Assembly: GCA_965153455.1 (NCBI GenBank)
Contig: OZ234497.1
Span: 8,308,001 to 8,372,000 of the forward strand
Source: Sphagnum compactum
Taxonomy: Eukaryota > Bryophyta > Sphagnopsida > Sphagnales
Length of the DNA: 64,000 nucleotides
Direction of reading: 5' to 3'
In this document: positions 25,338-36,811 of the stretch, in pieces
Numbering within the stretch: the first letter of the stretch is position 1
Layout: every line of letters starts with the position of its first letter
The notes under the pieces: generated by a model
Told to the model about the DNA's origin: nothing
The model's input: the letters and a program-made list of their open reading frames with translations, nothing else
The model's database searches: none
Translations under genes and position numbers: made by a program

Positions 25338-28140
25338 AACCCCAGAGATGATCTCTCCTGAAGACGAACAATTTGTCTGTAGCCATTTTGCTCTCTTCTG
25401 ACAATGACCCTATTCTTAGATTATATTTTAGTTCAAAGTTTTTGAACGAGACTGAATTCTTTTGCGGTTGAGAAGACATGTGGTCTTCTTATGATTGTGT
25501 TTTACTGGCTGACTTTGCCTTGGAGTGGGGTTTCTTGAGACATCCACCTTCACAGGTAAAGCAGCTTTTCTTTTGCTAGAGGAATTTTCCAAAGCTTTTC
25601 ATGAGTTGCAATAGTTGTTGTTAACTCTCCTCTTATTCTGAGACCTTGTCTGTGTTACACGAGATTTTATATTCTGGTATGACATTTGCACAGAGACTTT
25701 GTTTCACTATTGTCACAATTGCATTGTTAGTGAGGTTGTAGGCTAAAGTGGGCTGACGTTTCATCTGCTATATTTCCCAATGTTGAGAGATCTGTACAAT
25801 GATAATCCATGATATCTTGGATGTAATGATGTATAGTCTTTCACCATGGAAAAGCTAAGGGTTTAACATTTGAAGGAGAGACTGGAAGATGATAACTAGT
25901 TTGAATCCACATCAATCTCATCCCTATTTGTTGTAAACATTGTGGTGATCCTTATTGACAATATGTTAACAATATTGTCTAAATGGTGTAAATCTCTCTC
26001 TCCACCCATTAGTGCAGATTTTCAATGATTTTCAATGATTTGACCAAGGACATAGACTTTACGCATCATAGATCATGTCTAGAGGCTGTTAATGCAGTGT
26101 TCCTTTGAGCTGCATTGCAATAACTCTACATTGATTGTTTTATGAAACACTCTATGTTGCAACCCTGGGCAAAGCTGGTGTTGCTATCGGAAATCACATG
26201 AGGTAGAAGATTAGTTTGTGGAAAGATTAGTTTGTGGAAACAATGTTAACATGAGCTGGAATAATGAACCACCAATGGAGGCATTGCTGCCACACTTTGT
26301 TGGGAAATTGGGTGAGAAAAATGCAGTGGCAATGCCTTGTGCAGAAGACCTTCTTTGGTGCTTGCAGAACTGATTATGGTAATGTCATGGAGACAGACAA
26401 AAATACTGCATGTTGAGCTCTAGAATTAGATGACTCTGCCAAGAAGCAGTGTGAATAACTGACTGGGGCATATTGAGGTGCATCATTTTCAGACCAAGAA
26501 CATCCACAGTTTGTTGAAGTTTGTGCAGCTTTCAAGAGTGTCAGCTCAGATGGAGGAATAAGTGTATGCACCACACACCAAATTTATGTTACATGATGTA
26601 AAGGAGTGAGAAAAAGTGTTCTGTTTGCACTACAAGGAAATATGGGTTCAATTCACTGAACATTTCACTCATTGTGTAGAGAAATTCATGGATGTTCGTT
26701 ACAATGAATTTGTAACGGAAAATGTGAACAAGTGAAAAGGATCAAGAAATTGTGTCACTGTAATGAGAGAAAGTGGTGACTGAATTTCGTTCCATCAGCT
26801 TCAAATGTGCAGGGTCTGCCTGTTGAGGAAAGACCAGAATTATGACAATTTTGGATTTTGTGGCAAACTTGTTGAATGGGCTACTGATGAGGAGCATGAA
26901 ATGAAGGAGCAGTAGGAAGGAGATCATCCAGTCGGGCTTCAGGATTGAGCTACAAAGATAGATACCTTTTATCTTGGTCATGACAGCAGGATTAACAGTG
27001 CATTGTCCATTCCCAAACCAAGATAATAACTTTACCCCACTGGTGATCAAGTCAATAAAGAAAATACACCTGATCTCCACATACTTGAAGCTCATACCAG
27101 GAATCCCAACAACCATTTGGGTTGTTGCTATTGAGAACACCAAGCTGATATATGAAAATTGAGTGATTCTTCATTCTTGTACCAAACTAATGTATACCAA
27201 TTGAACAAGAGGCTTTTTGCCTAACTGCTCTGCCCTTTAAATGACATCCATAACGACAATAAATACTCAACATACTGAATTTGGAAACACATGGTGGTTA
27301 GCATGGTGAAGCCCAAGTCAATCCTTCAGGTATGCTCCATATGTTTCTATAGTGGACTCCACATGACCCTAGAATGTAGGGGTACCAAACTTTGGACTCC
27401 ACATGACCCGAGAATGGAGGGATACCAAACTTTGGCCGGTTTCTGGGTGCATCACAATTTGTCTACCCTCAAGGACACAGCCAAGAAAATCCCAATACCT
27501 ATACCAAATTGGTCTACAGTACACTGAAATGGAAAAATGGCAGACCAGTCTAGCATTGCATAATTTACTTCTTCCTCACTGTTCTCAGTTGGATAATTTT
27601 TCACCAGTGACATTCCAAAGCCTCCAACATGAAGGACAGAATGTTTGCAAGCGCCCTCCACAAGTAAACTGCACCAACATCAGTAGTAGTAGCAGTAAAA
27701 ACAAACAAAAAGTTGCAAAACCTAATTTGAACTGAAGGAGGTACCCATTTCGGAGGCAACCCTAAAACCCATTCAATATGTCGACATGCATCATCGCAAA
27801 AACAATTTTTGCACCTTCGACATCCTTACAAAGAAGTAAGCAAACATTCTCTAAGAAGCCATTCTCACTAAGTCTGTCTTATTTCCAGTCTAAAAATGGA
27901 CACACCATCCTGATCGCTCCAGAAAAAAAAACTCTCCCCCAAAAAACAAACAAACCAAAAAAACAGAGATGGAAATTCTTTTGAAAACTCACACCAAAAG
28001 CCAATTCGAAACTACCACAAGACAACGCCCACACAAATAATGTTACATTTTCATTCTCGACGCAATTTCAATTCTAGGAGATTATGCAACAACAAAAAAA
28101 CGGAAAAACCAGGCCATTTGGATCTTCCCCATAATTCTCT
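25338..28140. other. gene-free intergenic DNA downstream of the DUF1218 gene
   Basis: The first few hundred bases are likely 3' UTR. Beyond that I see no recognisable protein. The minus frame at 26742-27143 and the plus frames at 27291-27735 overlap other frames and carry no family motif. A CACTA-like terminal word (CACTACAAGGAAATATGGG) starts at 26628. A 40-bp duplication lies at 27354-27433. Confidence 0.5.
27354..27433. repeat. 40-bp direct tandem duplication
   Basis: The text ggactccacatgaccc starts at 27354 and again at 27394, and each copy runs to gtaccaaacttt or ataccaaacttt. There are about four differences between copies. Confidence 0.85.
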
Positions 28141-28199
28141 GCAAAACTAAGAAGCAAAGAACTTGCAAAAAGTGATTAAGCATTCAATTACCCCCAAAA

Positions 28200-28560
28200 A
28201 GAATTGGCAGGAATGGAGAGAAAGCCTCATTTTGATCCCATACGATTTGTAATAACGCCATTTCACACGATATAGACAGTGAATGTACCGATTTTCTGTC
28301 CGGCTATACTTGAACAGGGTCTGTTCTATAGTGCGTACATTTGGTTGATGTTCTCTAATATAGACAAGATCAACATCCCGGACGATGAGAAATTGCTCGC
28401 TATCCTGAGCGCGATTGCTGCATTGGTGCCTCAACTTCGGTTGTTGACTGCCCCCTTGCCCGATGAACGTCCCTCTGCTGTGTCTTGGGTGGGGGTTGAT
28501 GGGATGGTGAGCGTTCTGACGGGTACTCACTCCTTTTATATAAGCTGCCCCTAGAATGTA
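28200..28560 (-). other. compositionally distinct block with a TATA-like box, function unknown
   Basis: This block is richer in G, C and CpG than its flanks. On the minus strand it carries CTTATATAAAAGG at 28544-28532, a good TATA box by sequence, which would place a start near 28505. Both strands stay open here: about 91 codons on plus at 28279-28554 and 148 on minus at 28593-28147. I recognise neither product. From the predicted start the minus strand gives only very short ATG frames, so a noncoding transcript or an unrelated promoter is as likely as a protein. Confidence 0.3.
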
Positions 28561-29686
28561 GTGCTTACTGGAAATTGTCTTGACCCAAAGCAAGGGAAAG
28601 AATCAGGACCAATTGACCCAATTGTCTCCTTCGGAACAACAATGAACCCGGAAAAAAAAAACCCCTGGGACTCTTGGGTGCATTCTGCATTGCCTCAAAT
28701 TTTGGCTTCATCAGCAGAATTTTGTATTCCTACATTGTTTGTCACCATTTTCAAGTTAGGCTAATAATGGCAGGGATATACAACAATTGGGAGGCTTATT
28801 TTATACTCTCATATACCCGAATTTGCTTTGCTTTGCTTTGCCTCTCTCAGGGCTTTACTGCAACATTTCTTAATCCAAGTAGAGAGAATCAGAACAAGCC
28901 GCTAGCTATATTCGCAAATAGCTCTGCCCCTTCATGTCAAGTTCAAACAAACCGTCAGGAAGAGTTAAGATAAGAATTGTTTCATCTTCGTAAGAACAAA
29001 ACCCGGTATTATCCAATTTGCCCTAGTTTGAGCAGAGGACTGCCAACACCACACTGCTGTATTCTTGTTGTAAGTGGAGCTTCAATTTTCTTCTTGTTGA
29101 GACTGCAACTCCTGTTGTTGTTTGGCCTTGGTTTTGTTTGATTTTTAGTTCAGCAACTCCTGTTCTTTGGTTTCGGTGTGCTTTTGTGCAAATTTACTGA
29201 TGCATGTGCATCCAGTTCAATCAAGAAGTAGTAGACCAACTCTCTCACCATCACAAGGAGAACCATAGTTGAGCTAGCAAACTTTTTTCTTCTCCCTCAT
29301 ACCAAAATCACATGGGTAAGTACCAGAGGTTGGGAATGTAAGTGGTTACTATCTGGGTAGGTCAATAGGTAAGGCACTTGATGCCTTCTAGGCAGGTAGA
29401 TACATGTGAATGGTTGATACATAGCTCACAATCATGGTTGTTATGGGACAGGAATACAATGAAAAGGGGTTCCTTGTTGACACATTATCAATCCTGAATG
29501 GTGTTCTGGTGTGATGGTTCTGGCGCACTCTGGCCGACATACGTCAATCACTGAAACACTCATGCTTTCACTCCAGATGTCAATCCTTCGAGAAATCATC
29601 AGTCCATCAGAACATAAGTCATGAGTGTGCGTCTCTGGTGACATATGAAAAGAAGTCAATTGCCTTTAATCAGAGTTACAGAAGAG
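28561..29686. other. intergenic DNA, partly 3' UTR of the DUF1995 gene
   Basis: No family was recognised in any frame. The stretch immediately below 29687 is expected to hold the 3' UTR of the minus-strand DUF1995 gene. Short CTTTG repeats occur at about 28830-28842. Confidence 0.5.
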
Positions 29687-32600
29687 CTATTTTGAAAGGG
29701 ATCGCATAAACCGATTCAGAGAATTGAAGACTCCTACAGCCTTCACAAAAGCTGATGGTTGCTCCGCTGCCTCACTTTCTCCACCACTCAGAATCAATGT
29801 CTGTCCCAACATCCAAGTCCACCCCTTCATAAGCAACAGGATACAAAATTCACTGCTGTAAGAAAGATCACACACGAATATATTTTTGATTTAAATACAG
29901 TCTTTTCATCAAGTCATGAGAATTGGCATACATCCAGCTCTGAAGAGAAACCTCTAGCTCCACCTAATCTTAGTGACAAGGTATTGGTTGGGAAGATTAG
30001 GTGGTCTACAATCCCAATTTAAAGAACTATTTCATCGAGGTCCCTAAAATACTGCTATGGAAGATTAACTCTTCTAATTGGATCTAGAGATGGCTAATGG
30101 TACATTCCAGCTCTACTCCAGGTGATCATCTGGGGTCCTCACTAATAAGAAGGTAGTTACTACTGTACAGAGAGAGTTCCATTCATACACTCCTTCAGCA
30201 ACAACATGAAGCTCAAGTTACTAGACAGAAATTACACCAATATGAGGGAAGATTCTTACATCAAGCTGATCGAGACTTGGTCGAGATGATTGTTCTTTTG
30301 CCAGAATAAGGTGACCGGGCTGCTTCACATCATCAAGAAACACTTGCCATTGCCTATAGCATGTAGGCACAAAAAAGTTAGCTTAACAACGTAACTTGTG
30401 CTTCATGTCCAACGATCAAGAAATCACATTGTAGCATACCAGGAGTATTTGACACAAGGTGCAAAAAGAAGATGGACGGAGTCATGTTCAGAGAAACTCT
30501 TTTAGATGATGATTTGATAGAGCACAGGGGGTTGCTGACTCTTCATTGGAGTGAGGCCATTGAACCACTTGAAGTACATTATATAGGATCTCAGGAAACC
30601 CAGAAGACTAATTAATAGAGAAAAAGTCAAAATGACACGTGCTGGGTTCAATGGGACTAAAATGGCAAAAGTAGACAAAAAGGCACATACCCAGGATACT
30701 TCCTGAAAATAGTCATTGTTCCTAAGGGCCGCAAATGATACACTGTTGTACACTTGCTGCATTCAAACAGTCCTTTAAATATTAGCACATACATCATATC
30801 AGCTACTAAAATAGTTTAATTTTTATGTTCCCAAGGCTTCCAGCTCTAAGCAATACACATTATAAAAGAATATTTCCACATCTCTGAGTGTTCAAACAGG
30901 GCGGTCATTTCACATTGTCTGCACCTGGATAACTCAAGGGACATTTGAGTGGTCCAGAATATGACCACAATTATGTTGCTCAAGAGGAAAAGGGAAATTG
31001 GAACTCACTTAAGGAGGCGTTCACGCAGTCGACGAACATTGAGTCCAATGCCAACGTCACCACTGATTAGACGCGGGTTCCACATTAGCATTGGTCTAGC
31101 CTGTCCCAATCCCAGAATAATTCAGTTTTAAGTATTTTCATGATGAGGCATACACAATCAGGTTGTCAAAATCAACAACATAGGTTCGTCCAATAAACTT
31201 TCTATTATAAACTTTCCTTGACTGCTCACTTGTATTTCATATAATAGCAAGGTAGGACCAACAAGAAATGCATCTCCATGGATAAACGTACAGGAGTGTC
31301 ATCATCTCCTGCAAGGATGTCTGCGATATTCTCAACAGCACTTAATGATTCATGATCAGGCAAAATCAATATCACGACATCATCATCATTTGAAATTGGC
31401 CTCCTATCATTCAAACTGCCACAAACCATGCCCCCAAGGGATTCCATTAAAATTGCAGACATCAATATGCTCCAGCGCACCAACTTTCAAATGCCAAATT
31501 TCAACAGCAACATGCTATAACTAGGAAGGGAAGAGGAAATAGCATACAGTTGAGACAAGAAGTCAACTGCTCCTTTCCCTTTAGTTCTTCTTAGTAGAAC
31601 ACAAGTGGACAGAATGTAGTGACACACAACTTTCAGCACTCCACAGACACAATATAGAGTTGACAGCTCACAAAACACTAGGATTGATTGTTGATTGCAT
31701 CTTCACATAGAGACCTAGAAAGTGCAACCAGAAGTCACTAAAGTAAGCTATAGAGTTCAGAGACACTGAAATTCAGAAAGTAAAGCTGAAGACAGACCTG
31801 CCAAAGCTGAAGGGTGCACCTTCCCACTGGTACTTAACAAGAGCTGCAGATCCCGCATCTGGAAATATTGCTTTCAGCCGCTGAACACAAAACTACATAG
31901 CATTAACCTAAATACTGCATGTTTTAAACCTCTGTACTCTACAGTAAAGTGTGTCATAGAATTTGTAATTAGTTGGATCCATGAATGCAGCAGCTACCAC
32001 CAGGATGAGAGGCCTTATTGAGAGGACATGTTCAGGGTGCTGGATTCTCCAACCACTGCCCGGTAGGCTGTTCTATGCTTTGGCCTAGATGCTTGTTTGT
32101 ATAAGGGCAAGCTAAAATGAAACAAAACTTACCCTAACAAACTTGTTGCAGCTTGAATCAGGATGTTATTTGAATTTTGTACTTAGCTATATCGCTTTAG
32201 TGCTAGCTGAAGTCATGACTCGTTGAAACAAACAATTACACAAATTCTTGTCACACATGTATGGAGAAATTAATCTAACCTGATCACCCAGTTTTTCTTG
32301 CAAGGTGTCAAGATATAATCTGGCAAGATCCCACAATCTTTGCTGTGCACCATCATCATTTAGATTCTCCAATGCAGGTACCAGCAGCTCTACCTGCCCT
32401 AGTTGTTCCATCAACCTGTGTGTCAGCCAACTTTCTCACATACTCATACACTGTAATGAGGCTGAAAAATCCTGGTCAAAGAAATAGGCCTAAACCTCAC
32501 CTTATGCACACACATCATAAACTGTCAATCCTAAACCCTAGAAGATAAACTCACAAGTGCCACCTTCAAACCCTAAACAAGTCAACCTTCCATCCTTAGC

Positions 32601-33375
32601 AAAACAGGAAATTGTTAAAGCCACAGAGTCTTTATGATGAAACTTACTATGGCTCGTGTGCCTCCAGAATTGATGAAACTTGCAGAAGCTTCACATGATT
32701 GGATAACCGCACTCCACAAATCCTCTGGCAACAGTCTGCTCAGTGCAACAAAAGATTTTGGTCTGTTTTAGAGATCATGAATTTGCTCTCATTTATGATC
32801 GTGCACTCGATTTCATACAGTGTGGGAACAGAGAAAGCAAGCAAGAAGCATTTTAAGGAAGTGGAGGTATGTTCCAATAAAATCGCATATTAGAGCCATT
32901 TCTGTTGCTCCAAGACAAAAGCAACTGAAACATGCGTATATAAAGTGGAGATGAAAGGATTCAAAGCGCAAGTGCACCTTTCATCTTCAACCTCTTCATC
33001 TTCCTCTGCTTCCTCCTCCTCCTCCTCCTGTTCGTCATGCTCCTCTTGGCTCAAATTGGCAGCGCTTGTGTCAGCGCCTTGGTTGAACTGTTGAAATTTG
33101 GCAAACCTTCTACTGAATCTCCCTTGAAGATGTGTTTCTCTTCTCCCTAGTCTGCTATTGCTACAATCCAGAAGCGACGCAGCCATGAAAAGCGTATTAC
33201 AAGAAACACCGATTGAACTAAAGGGAAAGGGATGGTGAGGAAGTAACAAGACTTTGCCTAATGAAGTCTCTCCAGCGAACAAGCCTGAACAAGAAGCAGC
33301 AGCGCTCTGGGCAACAACAGTTGCTGCAGGACAAGCACACGCCATAGTCAGTGCCACTGCAGACACCATCGCCAT
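29687..33375 (-). CDS. plastid-targeted DUF1995 protein, nine exons
   Basis: Nine exons give 390 residues: 33375-32978, 32735-32648, 32393-32280, 31880-31798, 31415-31292, 31100-31009, 30756-30691, 30353-30260 and 29800-29687. All phases agree. The first about 80 residues are Ala/Ser-rich and look like a chloroplast transit peptide. A 20-residue run of mostly Glu/Asp follows before the DUF1995 domain. Domain landmarks in order are LLPEDLWSAVIQSCEASASF, VELLVPALENLNDD, QQRLWDLARLYLDTL, KAIFPDAGSAALVKYQW, DDDVVILILPDHESL, MLMWNPRLISGDVGIG, TTVYHLRPLGTMTIFRKYPG, QWQVFLDDVKQPGHLI and FNSLNRFMRSLSK. DUF1995 proteins are plastid or cyanobacterial. LPA3, a photosystem II accumulation factor, is one member, but I do not claim this is LPA3. 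The exon-3 acceptor (an alternative lies about 20 nt upstream, in a different phase) and the last exon are the least certain joins. Confidence 0.83.
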
Positions 33376-33439
33376 AGCAGCTCCGCGTCGTGGCTTGGCG
33401 CTATGGTCCAGGCTCACCTCTCTTTCCTTCTTGTTCTTT

Positions 33440-34135
33440 TTCCTCTTATTTCTTTGAAGAGAGCAAGAATGAATGAATGAAAAATAAAGAGTAATGAACA
33501 AAATGGATGAAACAAGATTTCGAGCATGAATGAATGAATGATAAAAGTCATGAACGAATCATTCTTTCTTTGAAGAAAGCAAGAATGAATGAATGGTAAA
33601 AGTAATGAACAAAATGGATGAAACAAGATTTCGAACAAGAATGAACAAGAATGAATGAATGAGTGAATGGTAAAAGTAATGAACAAAATGGATGAAACAA
33701 GATTTCGAACAAGAATGAATGAATGAATGGTAAAAGTATTGAACAAAATGGATGAACACAAGATTTCGAGCATGAATGAATGAATGATAAAAGTCATGAA
33801 TGAATAATTCTTTCTTTGAAGAAAGCAAGAATGAATGAATGAATGGTAAAAGTCATGAATGAATGAATGAATGATAAAAGTCATGAATGAATAATTCTTT
33901 CTTTGAAGAAAGCAAGAATGAATGAAAAAGAAAAGTGATGAACAAAACGGATGAAACAAAAATTTTGAGCAAGAATGAATGAACGAATGGTAAAAGTATT
34001 GGAACAAAATGGTTGAAATGAGACTTCAAGCGAGAATGAATGAATGAATGAATGGTAAAAGTATTGAACAAAATGGATGAAACAAGATTTCGAGCAAGAA
34101 TGAATGAATGATAAAACTATTGAACAAATAATTCT
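33440..34135. repeat. higher-order minisatellite of GAATGAATG-rich units
   Basis: Two interleaved modules repeat. One contains aatggtaaaagtaatgaaca, then aaatggatgaaacaagattt, then cgagcaagaatgaatg, with the aatggatga core at about 33503, 33614, 33687, 33750 and 34071 and variants at 33946 and 34010. The other contains ttctttgaagaaagcaagaa, at about 33452, 33563, 33813 and 33899. Spacing is about 60-70 bp, with microsatellite (GAAT)n between modules. The minus strand stays open for long stretches as Phe/Ile/His/Ser-rich low-complexity text, which follows from the repeat. The array begins about 75 bp upstream of the DUF1995 start codon. Confidence 0.9.
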
Positions 34136-36811
34136 TTTGTTCAAGAAACCGTAGACAATTTGTTGATAAAATTTAACCCATTTTAAGCTTTGATGAAACA
34201 ATGAAAACAAATTCAAAGTCAATGTGTCATATGTCCTCTAATTTACATGATATTTTCTTGTGGTTTACAGCAAAGGAAATTTGTTGGCTAAAATGACACA
34301 AAAACTTAACTTTCTTGATAGCCACCATCTTGTTTAATTTTCAATATATTTGTGTTATTTCAATAATTATACATTTAGATTTAAAATTAAAAATGTCGGT
34401 CATGTTCAATGCTATCATGCTATTTTATTTAGAAATGATGGTATTTCTCATTCTTATTCCTATTTTATTTTCATGACATGCAAAGGTATAGTTTGCATTA
34501 TTTGTCAAATAGACTAGGTATTAATTTAATGGAATCTTCTTCTAATGATTGGCCATCAATACCTTTTTTTAATTTACACTAATGTTGGGTAGTTATTTAA
34601 ATAGTCAAATGTCAAAAGGTTCCAACATTTTGTAGTGTGCAATTTGAATCTTATGGAAGCACGTAAAAGTTGATTTATGAAACCCAATTCCAAATCCATG
34701 TTCAAGTATTAACAAATTTAAACCATGAGGTTAAGCATTAAACATGATCATGTTTGAAAATTTTATATTAAATAATTATATTATCCAATAGATTCCTCCA
34801 AAAAATGTGTGTTGGTTCTTATATACAATGAACTTAGAGGTGGTGTAGCAACTTTATATTAATTTTGAAACACTAACATTACAAGTACCAAAACAAAATT
34901 CTTTGAAGTGGTTTCACGACCATAACACCCATGAAATGACATTATTTTTCCATTACAAAATGTATTTACATGTAAAAATGCATGTCTATTGCTTTTGGCC
35001 TCCTATTCTCAGCACCAGAAATAGGAGGCTGAAAGCATTTCTTTTGCTTGGATGCTCCATGTGAGGCCAAGAGCAAAAAAAATTGCTTTTGTCCATGCCT
35101 TGAGCTCCAAGCATGGAGTAAGAAGCTTTGAACATGATCAAAAGCAAGCAATTGCATTCGACCATGCTTGAAAGTTGTAAGCATGACCAATGAGGAATGA
35201 AAGACGCAAGAAATCTAAAACAAAAAGATCCATCTGAAGGATCAAACACCACACTGAAACCACCTGCAAGCTCATATCTATTTTGCATGTTAACAAATCA
35301 ATTAAATACCTACAGCTTGTAGGAGATGTAGTATGTATCAACTCACAGATAGATTAGGTGTTAAGGTGGTGTTCTTAAAGATGCGCACAAACAGCATTTT
35401 GCAGAGAACAATGAATACCCAAGGTAAGAGAAAGTTAGAGATGATGGACAGTAGTAATATCCAACTTAACCTTGATGTAGAGAAAGCTAGACTGAAACCA
35501 GAAAAGTAGATTGAGTGAAAATGCAGGGAGGGTACAGTAACACTCTTGTCAGGAGGGAGAAAAATAAGCAGGGATTGAAGGAAGAACACTATTGGTATGT
35601 ACATAGCATTGCATTCAAGGTTTGAGTAGCATTGTGTTGTGGAGTGGTAATAAGGAACTTGTGATTGTTTGAAGAATTTGTGGCCACTGCATGCAGTGTG
35701 TGGATAGACTTCTGTTGATGCAAGACACCATTTTGCATCAAATTTGTAACCTTTAAATACCACTCTGATTACTCCACTTCAACACAATTGCTCCTGGATC
35801 ACTAGTGGTGATGAATGGGTCTAGACTCTGGACACCTCTCTCTCTTTGATGGATTCTTGGAGGCAACAATTTGGTCCCTCATGGTACAGCAACTTGATGC
35901 AAACATGCCTTTGCAGGAGTGGGGGCTGCTCGGAGATTAGAGCTCATTGATGCCACTGCAAATTGACTCGACAAGCACCAGCCCCCACTTGTTCATTGAG
36001 TGACTTTGTCTGTAACTCCAGAGAATAGTAGGACAACAAAAGATGCATATCCTGGAAAACAAGGCTTACTTAATGTTTGCCAAGAGAGATCCACCTGAAG
36101 GAAAAAACCTTCAGCAACAACCACCTCTCCTCACCTTGCAGCGGAGACAAGGGCATGGCTGTTTTAAAACCACACTGCCATCAAAATAGATGAGAGCAGT
36201 ACAGTGTTTTGAGCCAGGTTCAAACTTGTTTTACCGCCATGTTTGAAGCTTATTACTCAATTTGTGAAGCCATGGTAATTGCTCACCAGGCCGGTACCCT
36301 CTAAACTCAATTGACAAATGGATCCAGAAAAAATTGCATATACTGAAAATCTAGGGGGGGGGAACCTTCATTTCTGACTGGGGTCTTAGACAGAAAGAGA
36401 AACCTCAGGAGGGATCCTTGGAAAGCCCAAGTCATCAGAACTGGCACAAAGCTTTCAAGGTCCCAAGAAGGTTGCAAGGTGCTTTTCCATTTGGGGCCAG
36501 GCCCACTCCTGTTGAGAACATGTGAAGACCAAGGAGCTAACCCGCAAGTGATACCATGCCAACCCAAAAAGCCTAAGAGGTTGAGAGCTTTGTGTCACCT
36601 AGGATTAGTGTTGAATTCGTAGTTGCATAATGGCTAATCTCAAAAGACAATCCCACAAATAATTACAACCAAGAAAAAGACAGATGATGATGTACATGGT
36701 TGTAACAATCAACCCCATTGACCTGTCATACATTGGACATTGAGACTGTGAGGTTGGTCCTTCAGAAGAATCATGAAGTCATTGTTTATTGAGTTCCAAG
36801 CAAAAACATTT
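34136..36811. other. gene-free intergenic DNA
   Basis: 34136-34960 is AT-rich with no gene. 34966-35763 holds overlapping minus-strand frames (74, 100, 67 and 141 codons) with no recognisable family. An imperfect hairpin lies at 34990-35038. 35764-36811 shows no exon signature, and the last few hundred bases probably include the 3' UTR of the STAR1-like gene. Confidence 0.5.

Noticed and set aside
26742-27143. 133-codon minus-strand frame
   Set aside because: Plus-strand frames overlap it and I recognise no motif. It is probably chance or old transposon sequence.
33414-34222. Long minus-strand frames rich in Phe, His and Ser
   Set aside because: They arise from the GAATGAATG-rich minisatellite. 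Several overlapping frames are open at once, and none starts near a promoter-like context.
35338-35763. 141-codon minus-strand frame
   Set aside because: It has no recognisable domain, no splice partner and a composition like the surrounding AT-rich DNA. I could not support it as a gene.
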